64,000 bases of DNA from Metabacillus sp. B2-18 (GCF_021117275.1 NZ_CP088245.1:3013501-3077500); one strand, 5' to 3'; shown: positions 9,998 through 18,750, numbered from the stretch's first letter. The notes: generated from the sequence alone by a model not told the origin. Made by a program: numbers and translations.

Positions 9998-10270
9998 CTA
10001 AGTAGGATTTTTTGTTAAGTTTTCCATCACTTTAAGATGAATTTCAATTAAACCGAGTTTTTGGTCTTGATTAAGTGAAGAAGAGAGTATTCGCTTAACC
10101 GACAAATGAAATTTAAAATGGATATTCTTACGAAGACGCGGATGAGTCATTTCATCTAACAATTCTTTTGTGATGGCATTCATCAGCGTCTCATTTTCGT
10201 TATTTTCAACAGGTAATTCACGATTTGTCCATAACTGTCTGTATGCATGCAATAAACCATTCATTTCCAA
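9998..10270 (-). CDS. Hypothetical 90-residue protein between yojE and yojF
   Basis: An acidic-to-basic, helix-rich protein with no membrane segment and no motif I recognise. The start is TTG, six bases after GGAGG; an ATG two codons further is the alternative. It sits 11 bases before yojF and 20 bases after yojE, so it belongs to the same transcription unit. Its helical, charged character could suit a small protein-interaction role, but no function can be assigned. Confidence 0.65.
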   Translation of the reverse strand: MEMNGLLHAYRQLWTNRELPVENNENETLMNAITKELLDEMTHPRLRKNIHFKFHLSVKRILSSSLNQDQKLGLIEIHLKVMENLTKNPT

Positions 10271-10290
10271 AATAAACCTCCACTCAAAGT

Positions 10291-11232
10291 TTACATCTCC
10301 AGTGAATTCCGATTTTTAAGCTTGAATTCTGCTTTTTTGAAGGATCTGGAATTTGATAACGTAAATAACAGTAGTGATGTCCATATACATGAGAATGTCA
10401 TCACTTCAATTTTTGTAAAGGGTTCTTTATACAGTACAATTCCTATTATTAAAGTAATTGTAGGAGCTATGTATTGTAGAACACCAACCATAAACAGCGG
10501 AATTCTCTGTGCTCCACTTGCAAAAAGTAGCAAAGGAACAGCTGTTGCAATTCCAGCTCCAATTAAAAGTAAATTTGTTGGTACATGAAAAGATAGAAAT
10601 TCAAGTTCCCCTTGAGTAGCAAGCATTATTAAATAAATTATCGCGATTGGTGTGACAGCCATTGTTTCAAAAGTAAGGCCGATCCCCGAGCTTAGTTTTG
10701 TTATTTTTTTAGTTAAACCGTATAAACCAAAACTTAATGCCAATGTAACCGCAACAAATGGAATTTGCCCATAATGATAGGTCATAATGAAAACACCAAC
10801 TGCCGCAATTAAGAAAGAAAGTTTTTGCCATAAATTTAACTTTTCTTTAAAAAAGAGCATTCCTAGCAAAACACTAATTAACGGGTTTATATAATAACCT
10901 AAGCTTGCCTCAATCAAATGATCATTATTTACTGACCAAATATACACAAACCAGTTGATACTAATTAACAATGATGAAACAACTAGTAAAAAAATCAATC
11001 CTGGATTATTAATCATTCTTTTACTCACATCTTTTACATTTTTCCATTCTTTCGTAAAAGTGAGCAAAGCAATCATAAAAATGAAGGACCAGAAGATTCT
11101 GTGTGCTAAAATTTCTTCAGGTGAAACATTGTTAATCATTTTCCAATATAGAGGTAATATCCCCCAAAGGATATAAGAAAAAGCCGTGTAAAAGAGCCCT
11201 TTCTTGTATGTATTTTCTTCTGTTGTATTCAT
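10291..11232 (-). CDS. yojE: RarD-type EamA/DMT family permease (YojE)
   Basis: A 313-residue drug/metabolite transporter with ten predicted membrane helices in two EamA repeats. The N-terminal region YTAFSYILWGILPLYWK is the RarD-type signature. The ATG at 11232 follows GAGGTAAACAAG, so the 12-residue upstream extension is rejected. Substrates of RarD proteins are not settled. It heads the operon leading to bshB2 and matches the location of B. subtilis yojE. Confidence 0.85.
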   Translation of the reverse strand: MNTTEENTYKKGLFYTAFSYILWGILPLYWKMINNVSPEEILAHRIFWSFIFMIALLTFTKEWKNVKDVSKRMINNPGLIFLLVVSSLLISINWFVYIWSVNNDHLIEASLGYYINPLISVLLGMLFFKEKLNLWQKLSFLIAAVGVFIMTYHYGQIPFVAVTLALSFGLYGLTKKITKLSSGIGLTFETMAVTPIAIIYLIMLATQGELEFLSFHVPTNLLLIGAGIATAVPLLLFASGAQRIPLFMVGVLQYIAPTITLIIGIVLYKEPFTKIEVMTFSCIWTSLLLFTLSNSRSFKKAEFKLKNRNSLEM

Positions 11233-11417
11233 CTTGTTTACCTCGATTCTTATGCCTTTCTCAATCAATCTCGACTTTCAAAGTACACTATTCTTCCTCC
11301 ACCTAAAACTCATTATAAACTTGTTAGAAGCTGTCCCACAACATATTAGCTTTCTAACCCATTTCCCTTCCCATGCATACTCTATATTATCAAATCAGGT
11401 ATAAAGGAAGTGAAGAT

Positions 11418-11912
11418 ATGTTTCCTTGGAATAATAAACAATTTCCATTTGATCAATCCGGTTTTATGAAGCATTTAAACAAGATGAATCCAAAAGACGT
11501 CGAATCCTATATTCAAAACGTTATGAAAAATGTTTTTAGTGGAGATTTTACACAGGGATTTCCTTTTCAAGGTAATATGACAGGTAACGATCCTTCAGGA
11601 TTTCCTTTTCAAGGAGATTTCTCAAAAAGTGAGACGCAAGTGAAGCCCCAGCCGGAAATCTTTGAAACAAATGATTTTGTTTATGTAAAGCTTCCCTTGT
11701 CAAGCAAAGATAACAAGAATTTAAAATTACAACACACAAATCATCAGCTTATTCTTATAAACTACCCTAAAGAAAATGAACAATCTAAATACATGTTGCC
11801 AAGCCCTGTTAAGAGAAAGGGAACTCGAGCACGATTTTTAGATGATTACCTTGAAATTCAATTTATTCGATTAGATGAAAGTAATATTTCTGAAATAGAT
11901 ATTTCATATTAA
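11418..11912 (+). CDS. gerT: Hsp20-like spore germination/coat protein GerT
   Basis: A 164-residue alpha-crystallin-like protein. The N-terminal half carries a Gly-Phe-Pro-rich part with the repeated unit GFPFQG (twice, about residues 47-75), followed by a small-heat-shock fold (about 80-160, PEIFETNDFVYVKLPL). In B. subtilis GerT (YozR), near yojE, is a spore coat component needed for efficient germination. The ATG at 11418 follows AAAGGAAG. Its native 3' terminator was split by the IS1182 insertion downstream. The symbol rests on location and fold. Confidence 0.7.
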   Translation: MFPWNNKQFPFDQSGFMKHLNKMNPKDVESYIQNVMKNVFSGDFTQGFPFQGNMTGNDPSGFPFQGDFSKSETQVKPQPEIFETNDFVYVKLPLSSKDNKNLKLQHTNHQLILINYPKENEQSKYMLPSPVKRKGTRARFLDDYLEIQFIRLDESNISEIDISY

Positions 11913-11943
11913 ATCTTAATGTTATTGTTTGATAATCGTTTCA

Positions 11944-11963
11944 AATGAGAAAAAACTACCTAC
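11944..11963. terminator. Left arm of a terminator split by an IS
   Basis: The 20 bases here are the inverted complement of 13666-13685 with a single mismatch. Together, with the seven-base loop TTTATTA, they would form a convergent terminator for gerT and the Gly/Tyr-rich gene at 13684. The IS at 11971-13658 now separates the arms. Confidence 0.75.
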
Positions 11964-12020
11964 TTTATTAGGAGGCCACTGAAAATCTGACGATTTTAAA
12001 GATTATTCATGTGAGTTTAA

Positions 12021-12067
12021 AAAGAGCCGACTTTTTTTCCTTTTTTAGGAATTAAAGTCGGCTCTTT
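12021..12067. terminator. IS-internal terminator after the transposase
   Basis: Stem AAAGAGCCGACTTT/AAAGTCGGCTCTTT with T-runs on both strands. It ends the transposase transcript and would also stop gerT read-through into the IS. Confidence 0.75.
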
Positions 12068-12097
12068 CTTTGCATTAGCCACATATTTTCTCTAATT

Positions 12098-13549
12098 TTA
12101 CCCTAGTAGCTTTAGAATTCTTTTAATGTTTACCGTAAATATAGCCATGGCGCCTTGCAACTCCATGCTAATTAGACCCGAGGATTTTGCCACATTATAC
12201 CCGTGTCTGTGTTTTAATTCACTATTTTTCGCTTCAATTTTATAACGCTCTTTAGACTTTTCCTTAAAATATACACTTTTCTGGAATTGTGCTTGGGATG
12301 AATGTTGATCAGACTTAAGGGAAACAGAATATGTTTTACTTTTGGCTCCCTCTTTGTAGCACCCTTCTCTGAAAGGACATCTCTTGCATTTTTCAACATT
12401 AAAATAGTAGGTATCAACTTGGTTTTTGCCTACTCCTTTTTTACCTTGCCTAGCTTTCCGTACAGCCATATGCCCTGCCTTGCAGACATACATGCCCGCA
12501 TCCTTATTGAATTCAAATTCATCCTCTTTTTTTCGGGTACCCTGAGTTATGGAAGGATTTAATTTTGAGACCAGTTTAATTCCATTTTCCTTACTATATT
12601 GAATGTTGTCTTTCTCAGAATACGCAGTATCCCCAATAACCGTTTCAATTTCCATTCCTGCATCTATACTTTTCTCAACAAGTGTCTGTAGCTCTTTTCC
12701 ATCATTTTTTTCTCCGGTTGTAATCGTTGCGGCTGTAATAATTCGCTCTTCACTCATCGCCAGATGAGTTTTATAGCCAAAGAATGATGAGTCAGCTGCT
12801 TTGTGTCCGACTTTGGCATCTAGATCATTCATGGACTGTAGCTGTTCGATATCATCTGCAACGGCTTCTTTCAGGAGATTAAGATGTTCCTTGACTTTTG
12901 GATACTCTAAAAGGCTTTCTTCCTTTTCAATCACTTCAATGAGCTCTTGGGAATAAGTAATCTCATCTTCAAGTAGATCATTGTTTGGCTTTACGGGGAA
13001 TTTCTTCTTCATACTCTCGTTAATTTTATAAATTGCTTTTCTGAGGTTTTTGGAGCGCTCCATTAGTATTTCTTTTGGAGTCATTTGATTATATCTCGCC
13101 TTTGTATGGGTGGCATCTACAATAATGGACTTGCTTTTAATAATCTCTTTCTCAATGGCAATCTCCACTGTCTTATTGATAAGCATGTCTAATAAGTTCA
13201 TGTCTTTTAACCTAAGCTTACGAAACTTTGTCAAAGAACTTGAATCAATAACGGCTTCCTCCGGAGCCATATCCAAAAAATATTTGAAGGACATATCATA
13301 TTTTGAACGCTCGATAATATCAACATCTGAAACATCATGAATGGTTTTCAAAAACAAATATTTAAACATGCGAATAGGATCTATCGCATTCCGCCCATTA
13401 TCTAGACAATATTTATCCTTTAATTCTTCGTAAATAAAAGAAAAGTCAATTAGATCCTTAATTCTTCGTAACATATTATCCTGAGGAACGACGATATCAT
13501 ATAGAGCCACATATGGACTAAACATCATTGTTTGTTGTTGTTGTATCAT
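12098..13549 (-). CDS. IS1182-family DDE transposase
   Basis: A 483-residue transposase. The N-terminal DUF772-type region (GRNAIDPIRMFKYLFLK, SSSLTKFR) is followed by a DDE catalytic core; VDATHTKA gives the first Asp and GDTAYSEKDN the second. A C-terminal Cys cluster (CKAGHMA, CKRCPFREGC) binds metal in this family. The ATG at 13549 (MIQQQQ) follows GGTGG; an upstream frame extends to 13684 but passes through the terminal repeat and host DNA, so it is rejected. No frameshift, so the element may still be active. Confidence 0.9.
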   Translation of the reverse strand: MIQQQQTMMFSPYVALYDIVVPQDNMLRRIKDLIDFSFIYEELKDKYCLDNGRNAIDPIRMFKYLFLKTIHDVSDVDIIERSKYDMSFKYFLDMAPEEAVIDSSSLTKFRKLRLKDMNLLDMLINKTVEIAIEKEIIKSKSIIVDATHTKARYNQMTPKEILMERSKNLRKAIYKINESMKKKFPVKPNNDLLEDEITYSQELIEVIEKEESLLEYPKVKEHLNLLKEAVADDIEQLQSMNDLDAKVGHKAADSSFFGYKTHLAMSEERIITAATITTGEKNDGKELQTLVEKSIDAGMEIETVIGDTAYSEKDNIQYSKENGIKLVSKLNPSITQGTRKKEDEFEFNKDAGMYVCKAGHMAVRKARQGKKGVGKNQVDTYYFNVEKCKRCPFREGCYKEGAKSKTYSVSLKSDQHSSQAQFQKSVYFKEKSKERYKIEAKNSELKHRHGYNVAKSSGLISMELQGAMAIFTVNIKRILKLLG

Positions 13550-13591
13550 TGGAAACCACCCACTTATATTTATAATTTTAATTATAAAGTA

Positions 13592-13635
13592 AAAAAGGTA
13601 GAAAGGTTCACCTAAGTGAATCTTTCTACCTTTTA
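13592..13635. terminator. IS-internal hairpin upstream of the transposase
   Basis: Long arms AAAAGGTAGAAAG and CTTTCTACCTTTT with inner GGTTCAC/GTGAATC pairing. It lies between the right IS end and the transposase start and would block transcription coming in from the neighbouring Gly/Tyr-rich gene. Confidence 0.65.
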
Positions 13636-13683
13636 CTTGGACTTTTTCAGTGGCCTCCTTTATTAGCAGGTAGTTTTTTCTCA

Positions 13684-13893
13684 TTAGTAGAAAGGATAAC
13701 CGCCATATGGAGTTCCATAACCATAACCGTAACCGTATCCACCATAAGGATATCCATAGAAAGGTGGTCTTGGTCTAAAGATCGCACTTCCAACTAACCC
13801 ACCTAATAAGCCTCCAACAAAAGGACCTCCCCAGAAAAATCTCCCACCAGGATAAGGTCTACGAAAATCATTACGCATCATATAAGGTGCCAT
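13684..13893 (-). CDS. Gly/Tyr/Pro-rich 69-residue protein, spore-coat-like composition
   Basis: The N-terminus is basic, a Gly-rich hydrophobic stretch follows (GGPFVGGLLGGLVGSAIF, about 22-39), and the C-terminal third is tandem GYG/GGY repeats. Such composition is common in small spore coat or surface proteins of bacilli; no named family is claimed. AGGAGG precedes the ATG. The stop codon overlaps the right arm of the split terminator, so the IS lies immediately downstream of this gene. Confidence 0.65.
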   Translation of the reverse strand: MAPYMMRNDFRRPYPGGRFFWGGPFVGGLLGGLVGSAIFRPRPPFYGYPYGGYGYGYGYGTPYGGYPFY

Positions 13894-14040
13894 TTTTTTA
13901 CCTCCTCTAAAATATACCTACACTACTTCATATTCATTTAGAGGAATATTGGAGTGGGCTCACACCCACTTTATTAGGTAAATGACATATTTTTTACGGT
14001 TTTAGAAATGTCCCGCAAAATAAAATTCCTGCATTATATA

Positions 14041-14778
14041 TTATTCCTCATAAATCATCTTTTTCGTCATACCACCATCCACAACAATGTTAGTACCAGT
14101 AACAAAATCATTGTCTTCAGATGTTAAATAAAAACAAGCCTTTGCTATATCAGATGGTTTTCCGACTCTATTTGATAAATGTTGAGCATGATCTTTTTCT
14201 CGAAGTGCTTCATACTCTCCAGTTTCAATCCACCCTGGCGAAATAGCATTCACTTGAATATTATCTGAACTAAAAGAAGTGGCCAATGCATGTGTAAGGG
14301 CAACAATCCCGCCTTTTGTTGCAGCATATGCCTCAGAATTTTCTTCAGACATAAGTGCTCTTGTTGAAGCTATATTAACAATTTTCCCACCTTTGTTCAT
14401 TTTCATCACTTTTGCAGCTTCTCTTGAAGCAAACATAACACTCCGTAAATTAGTATGAATTATCTTCTCCCATTCTTCTACAGAAATGTCATACGGTGAA
14501 AACCATTTAGAAAGTCCAGCATTGTTAATTAAGATATCTACTGTATTATATTTTACTACTGCTTGCTCTATTAAGTTCTCAATATCGGCCACATTTGATA
14601 CATCTGTTCTTGTAAATGTGGCCTCCAGTCCTTGATTTTTACAAGTTTGTTCTAAATCCAAACCAGCTTGCTCTTCTATGTCTGCAATCACAACATTATA
14701 CCCTTTTGCTGAATATTGAAGGACAAGTTCCTTGCCGATCCCGTTTGCACCACCAGTGACAATCACAGTTCTTTTCAT
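14041..14778 (-). CDS. Short-chain dehydrogenase/reductase (SDR)
   Basis: A 245-residue classical SDR: NAD(P)-binding TGGANGIG at the N-terminus, NNAG near 86-89, catalytic Ser (IASTRALM) and the YAATK version of YxxxK near 151-155. The motif NAISPGWIETGEY marks the product-side loop. The substrate is unknown. It starts two bases after yodB, so it is translationally coupled to a YodB-type redox regulator. It may therefore be part of a quinone/diamide response; B. subtilis does not have an SDR there. Confidence 0.85.
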   Translation of the reverse strand: MKRTVIVTGGANGIGKELVLQYSAKGYNVVIADIEEQAGLDLEQTCKNQGLEATFTRTDVSNVADIENLIEQAVVKYNTVDILINNAGLSKWFSPYDISVEEWEKIIHTNLRSVMFASREAAKVMKMNKGGKIVNIASTRALMSEENSEAYAATKGGIVALTHALATSFSSDNIQVNAISPGWIETGEYEALREKDHAQHLSNRVGKPSDIAKACFYLTSEDNDFVTGTNIVVDGGMTKKMIYEE

Positions 14779-14780
14779 TC

Positions 14781-15107
14781 CTAATTGTCCTCCTTTTGTT
14801 CAATACAATGTTTATTGGCCCAGATTCCTATTTCATTAATTACTCCCGTTAAGTCTTTCCCTTTTTCCGTTAACTCGTATATCACTTTTACTGGAGTATC
14901 GTCGATAACAATTCTCTTTAAAAGACCTTCATTTTCCAGTTCCTTAAGGCGTTCAGATAACATCTTTTGACTAATACTAGGGATAATATCAGTTAAGTCT
15001 TTAAACCGTTTTGGTCCATCCAATAAAACATGAATGATAATACCAATCCAACGTTTTCCCAAAAGCCTAAATGCAGATTCCATTTTTGGACAAAGATTGA
15101 TTTTCAA
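14781..15107 (-). CDS. yodB: HxlR-family redox repressor YodB
   Basis: A 108-residue winged-helix HxlR regulator. The N-terminal KINLCPKMESAF keeps Cys6, the redox-sensing cysteine of YodB, and a second Cys lies near the C-terminus (NKHCIEQ). In B. subtilis YodB represses yodC and azoR1 and is inactivated by quinones and diamide through Cys6 disulfides. TTG start after AAGGAGTG. It is divergent from yodC with two candidate operators in the 144-base gap. Confidence 0.85.
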   Translation of the reverse strand: MKINLCPKMESAFRLLGKRWIGIIIHVLLDGPKRFKDLTDIIPSISQKMLSERLKELENEGLLKRIVIDDTPVKVIYELTEKGKDLTGVINEIGIWANKHCIEQKEDN

Positions 15108-15182
15108 GTGATCACTCCTTGCTTCGTATCTCTTGACTCATTTTAACACTTCAATTAAGATATGTTTTATGAGTAAACACTT

Positions 15183-15210
15183 ACTAAAAGTTAGTTTATT
15201 ACTTTTAGTA
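15183..15210. promoter_or_regulatory. Two candidate YodB operators
   Basis: Perfect inverted repeats ACTAA-N3-TTAGT (15183-15195) and TACT-N3-AGTA (15200-15210) lie side by side in the yodB-yodC divergent gap. The known YodB site is a TACT/AGTA-type palindrome, so the second is the better match. They lie 42-69 bases before the yodC start, overlapping where its promoter should be, and could repress both directions. Confidence 0.55.
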
Positions 15211-15251
15211 TAAAACATGCGATACATGAAATCAACTTAGGAGGGTTTCTC

Positions 15252-15875
15252 ATGAATACAGATTACCTAGACGATGTAAAAACAGTTATTAATAATCGCG
15301 CATCTGTTCGTCACTATAATCCAAACAAGAAAATAACAAAAGAAGAACTAACAGAAATTTTAACATTAGCAACTAAAGCTCCATCAGCATGGAACTTACA
15401 ACATTGGCATTTCTCTGTTTTTCATTCAGATGAATCTAAACAAAAGCTGTTGCCAATTGCCTATAATCAAAACCAAATAGTAGAATCATCTGCTGTTGTT
15501 GCATTATTAGGTGATCTAGAAGCAAATCTTAATACAGATACAGTATATGCTCCGCTTGTTGATGCCGGCTATATGACATCCGAGATTAAAGAAACACTTG
15601 CAGGCCAAATTAACCGAGCTTACGAAAATAAAGGATTTGCAAGAGATGCTGCATTTTCAAACGCATCATTAGCAGCAATGCAACTTATACTTGCCGCTAA
15701 AGCCAATGGCTATGACTCCTGTGCAATTGGTGGGTTTAATAAGGATCAATTCATTGAGGAGTTTTCCGTATCAGAAAGATATGTTCCAATTATGCTAATC
15801 ACACTTGGACAAGCAGCTAAACCAGCTCATAAAAGCAATCGTTTAGATATTGACACTGTAACAACTTGGTTGTAG
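15252..15875 (+). CDS. yodC: NAD(P)H nitroreductase YodC
   Basis: A 207-residue FMN-dependent nitroreductase-family enzyme: N-terminal NRASVRHYNPNK for FMN phosphate binding, APSAWNLQHW, and C-terminal AIGGFNKDQF. It reduces quinones and nitroaromatics, protecting the cytoplasm from electrophiles. The divergent YodB regulator and adjacent operators match B. subtilis yodB-yodC. ATG follows GGAGGG. Confidence 0.87.
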   Translation: MNTDYLDDVKTVINNRASVRHYNPNKKITKEELTEILTLATKAPSAWNLQHWHFSVFHSDESKQKLLPIAYNQNQIVESSAVVALLGDLEANLNTDTVYAPLVDAGYMTSEIKETLAGQINRAYENKGFARDAAFSNASLAAMQLILAAKANGYDSCAIGGFNKDQFIEEFSVSERYVPIMLITLGQAAKPAHKSNRLDIDTVTTWL

Positions 15876-15881
15876 CAAAAG

Positions 15882-15925
15882 AAATGTAGGGTGTCTCGTA
15901 AAAACTGAGACACCCTACATTTTTT
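15882..15925. terminator. Bidirectional terminator, yodC / wrbA
   Basis: Arms ATGTAGGGTGTCTC and GAGACACCCTACAT with a T-run; very stable. It serves convergent yodC and the wrbA pseudogene. Confidence 0.85.
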
Positions 15926-16514
15926 CATTTTAATTTTTCAGCAATTGAAATTGTTCGTTTTGCCTGAAATTTAACCGCTTCTTCCACATCTTCTTTCATA
16001 TTCCCATCTGAATCAACTGTTACACTCGTGCCATATGGATTCCCTCCAGCAGCAAATGTCACAGGATCAGCATATCCCGGAGCTGCTACAATTGCTCCCC
16101 AATGATACATTGTGGTATATAAGCTTAAAATTGTTTGTTCCTGGCCGCCATGTAGGTTGTTTGCCGAACTCATCGCACTTACAACTTTATTAACAAGCTT
16201 TCCATTAAACCAAAGACCACCTGTTGTGTCGAGGAACTGCTTCATTTGAGCTGGTACATTCCCAAAACGTGTTGGTACGCTGAAAATAATTGCATCCGCC
16301 CACTCTAGATCATCAAGTTTTACTTCAGGGACATCTTTAGTTTCCTCTAAATGACTTTTCCACGCTTGATTCGATTCAATTGCTTCTTTTGGAGCAAGCT
16401 CAGGAACTTTTAGAACCTTTACTTCTGCTCCAGTTTCTTTTGCGCCTTGCTCTGCCCATTGTAGTTCGTACCTGTTGAACTGTAATAAATGATTGCTAGT
16501 TTAACGCTTGACAT
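15925..16514 (-). pseudogene. wrbA: WrbA-type NAD(P)H:quinone oxidoreductase, frameshifted
   Basis: The first 18 codons (start ATG at 16514 after GGGAGAG) read through the FMN-binding YYSSTGTNY segment. At 16459-16460 the frame changes: two bases remain where the family has four residues between that segment and WAEQGAKE, consistent with loss of about 10 bases. The remainder (16458-15925) is otherwise intact, with SVPTRFGN and the GGLWFNGKL region. Both frames together give a normal length of about 200 residues. Either a recent decay or an assembly error. The intact enzyme makes two-electron quinone reductions, fitting the yodB/yodC neighbourhood. Confidence 0.8.
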
Positions 16515-16643
16515 TCATCATCTCTCCCTTTTCATTGAAAAAATAAATTGAGGTATGTATAAAACAACCTTTAGTATAGATATTTCGTTCTTACACATTC
16601 TTTACCACAATTTATAAATTGTAATCATGTTTTTTGATTAAAT

Positions 16644-16680
16644 AAGAAAAGCAACGCTTCTTTGGGAGCGCTGCTTTCTT
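16644..16680 (-). terminator. Terminator of ctpA
   Basis: Imperfect stem AAAGCAACGCT/AGCGCTGCTTT next to the ctpA stop. Confidence 0.6.
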
Positions 16681-16683
16681 ATC

Positions 16684-18072
16684 TTAAAGTTGTTCTTTTA
16701 GTACAGAAATTGCTTTTTCAAGTTGAGTGTCGTTATCTTTTATTTTGTTTTGAATTAATTCGATTATTTTTATTGTTGTATCTTTTGTTATTTCCCCATC
16801 AACAGTTAGGCCTTGGTCTTCTTGAAATTGTTTTACCACGTTTTCTGTGTTTGCATCAAAATATCCTTTTTCACTTACATCATTATAGCCAAGAGCTTTT
16901 AACATTTGTTGTGCTGCGTTCACTTCAGGTGTTGAATCTCCTAATTTTAAAACATTGTCAGGATTAATATAAGGAAGATTAGCATATGCCGGAAGTTCAA
17001 CTTTTACTGTTGGCTCGATTCCCTTTTCATGAATCCAAGATCCATCTGGTGTTAACCATTTTGCTGTTGTATATTTAACAGAGGAAGAATCATCAAATGC
17101 TTTTGCTGTTTGTACAGTTCCCTTGCCAAACGTTTTTTCTCCAACTAAAGGAATTCCAGCAGACTGATGAAGAGCAGCAGCCATAATTTCTCCTGCACTT
17201 GCTGTCCCACCATCTATAATAACTGTTACTGGTAAAGTAACTACTTTATTATTTTCTGCTTTATACACTTCTTTTGCGCCTGTCCGATCTTCGACTTGTA
17301 AAATATTTTCACCTTTATCTACAAACAAATCAGACATCAAAAGAGCTTGGTCCATCAATCCGCCAGGATTTTGACGCAGATCAAGTACTAGACCTTTTAC
17401 ATTTTTACCTTGTAGTTCTTTTAGTGCATTAGAAAGTTCTTCACCTGTTGTTTCCGAGAACTTTGTAATTTGTATTTTACCAATATTATCTTCTATTACC
17501 TCATAATAAACAGTTTCTAGAGGAATTGTGTCTCGTGTAATCGTAAATGTTAATTCACCAACACCAGCTCGTTGTACCAAGAGGTTAACTTTTGTTCCTT
17601 TTTCCCCTCTTATCTTCAAAACCGCCTCATTAACTGAGAGTCCTTCAACTGATTCGTCATTTACTTTAAGAATGACATCTTTAGGTTTTAATCCAACTTC
17701 TTCTGCAGGAGATCCTTTTATTGGTGAAACAATCATAATGCTCCCATTGCTTTCTTGGATTTCAGCACCAATACCTTCAAACGATGATGAAATGTTTTCA
17801 CTAAAGCTTTTTGCTTCTTCAACATCCATGTAGACAGAGTATGGATCCTCCAGTGAATCGACCATTCCTTTGATGGCGCCTTCTACTAACTTAGTCGTGT
17901 CAACATCTTTGTAATAATTTGATTGTAAAATATCGTAAGTAGACCGCAATTTCGAAAATGGATCATCAGGATTACTTGAAACACTTTCCCGAGGTTGTAC
18001 AACACTATAGGTAATTCCTGCTGTAATAATTGCTGTCACGATAACTGAAATAAGTAATTTACTATTCTTCAC
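16684..18072 (-). CDS. ctpA: S41 C-terminal processing protease CtpA
   Basis: A 462-residue membrane-anchored, outward-facing protease: one N-terminal helix (7-25), a PDZ domain (about 95-180), an S41 catalytic domain with Ser in GGTASAGE and Lys in EKTFGKGT, and a C-terminal peptidoglycan-binding domain (about 375-440). It cleaves at C-termini of envelope substrates. GTG start. Position before yodH matches B. subtilis ctpA rather than the sporulation paralogue ctpB. Confidence 0.88.
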   Translation of the reverse strand: MKNSKLLISVIVTAIITAGITYSVVQPRESVSSNPDDPFSKLRSTYDILQSNYYKDVDTTKLVEGAIKGMVDSLEDPYSVYMDVEEAKSFSENISSSFEGIGAEIQESNGSIMIVSPIKGSPAEEVGLKPKDVILKVNDESVEGLSVNEAVLKIRGEKGTKVNLLVQRAGVGELTFTITRDTIPLETVYYEVIEDNIGKIQITKFSETTGEELSNALKELQGKNVKGLVLDLRQNPGGLMDQALLMSDLFVDKGENILQVEDRTGAKEVYKAENNKVVTLPVTVIIDGGTASAGEIMAAALHQSAGIPLVGEKTFGKGTVQTAKAFDDSSSVKYTTAKWLTPDGSWIHEKGIEPTVKVELPAYANLPYINPDNVLKLGDSTPEVNAAQQMLKALGYNDVSEKGYFDANTENVVKQFQEDQGLTVDGEITKDTTIKIIELIQNKIKDNDTQLEKAISVLKEQL

Positions 18073-18477
18073 TGCTAATCTGCACCACCTTTATGTATGT
18101 ACTTATTATGTCTAAGGTACAAGAATACGTCAATTATTTTGAAGGAAAGAAGAATTTCTATTTCGTAGGAACCACTTTCTTCATGCTTAACCCCAGGCAT
18201 TTACCTATATTCAGTTCATTCATTTTGTTTACACAAAATTCACAAATTATTTACGTTTATAAATTATTGTCAAGACTAATGCTTGTCATAACATATATTC
18301 TCAAATACACCTTTTTAAGCAACAAAGTAAAGTTGCACAATATAAACATGTCCTTCATAAAGTTCCTAAAAATCAGTACTTTTAAACATTTTTCTGCGTT
18401 CGACAAAAACCACGATACTTTTTTATTAATTTATTGTAAAGTTTATTACACGAATGTAAATGCAAGGAGGTATTCAT
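18073..18477. other. 405-base gap, no gene seen
   Basis: A/T-rich spacing between divergent ctpA and the 18478 gene. An open frame across 18093-18515 has no ribosome binding site and odd composition and is not accepted. Promoters for both directions presumably lie here; I see no palindrome or riboswitch-like element. Confidence 0.5.
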
Positions 18478-18750
18478 ATGCAATTAGCAGACTACATCGG
18501 AAAAACAGATTTTGATTTAATTCATTTTTCTATATCACTAGCAAAGGAAATTGATTGTAAAATAAAAAACAAGGTGTTTTTTTATCAAAATCAAGTTTCC
18601 AACTATATAAATGATAAGATTGATCATTTTATCCATACTTTACATGTAAAAAGTGCTCTAGAATTTATTTATAAAGTTGAAATTCTCAAGATGTTAAAAC
18701 CAAAATTAGACTTACTGTTTGAAAAACATCGTTTATTATCCTGTGTGTAA
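18478..18750 (+). CDS. Hypothetical 90-residue protein
   Basis: A small helix-rich soluble protein beginning MQLADYIGKTDFDL. The ATG at 18478 lies eight bases after a very strong AAGGAGGT, which decides the start over an in-frame ATG at 18460. It has no recognisable domain; Lys, Phe and Ile are frequent. It precedes yodH by 58 bases and may be co-transcribed. Confidence 0.65.
   Translation: MQLADYIGKTDFDLIHFSISLAKEIDCKIKNKVFFYQNQVSNYINDKIDHFIHTLHVKSALEFIYKVEILKMLKPKLDLLFEKHRLLSCV

Larger units (their letters stand above)
11971..13658 (-). mobile_element. IS1182-family insertion sequence, complete
   Basis: A 1,688-base element with terminal inverted repeats GGAGGCCACTGAAAA at 11971 and its complement ending at 13658. 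The seven-base TTTATTA is duplicated at 11964-11970 and 13659-13665. The target duplication is the whole loop of a host terminator. The element holds one intact transposase gene and strong hairpins near both ends. Different in sequence from the second IS1182-family element at 56 kb. Confidence 0.9.

Noticed and set aside
13550..13684. N-terminal extension of the first IS1182 transposase
   Set aside because: Runs through the IS terminal repeat, the target duplication and host terminator DNA.
18093..18515. 140-codon open frame upstream of the 18478 gene
   Set aside because: No ribosome binding site, composition of A/T-rich intergenic DNA, overlaps the well-supported gene start at 18478.
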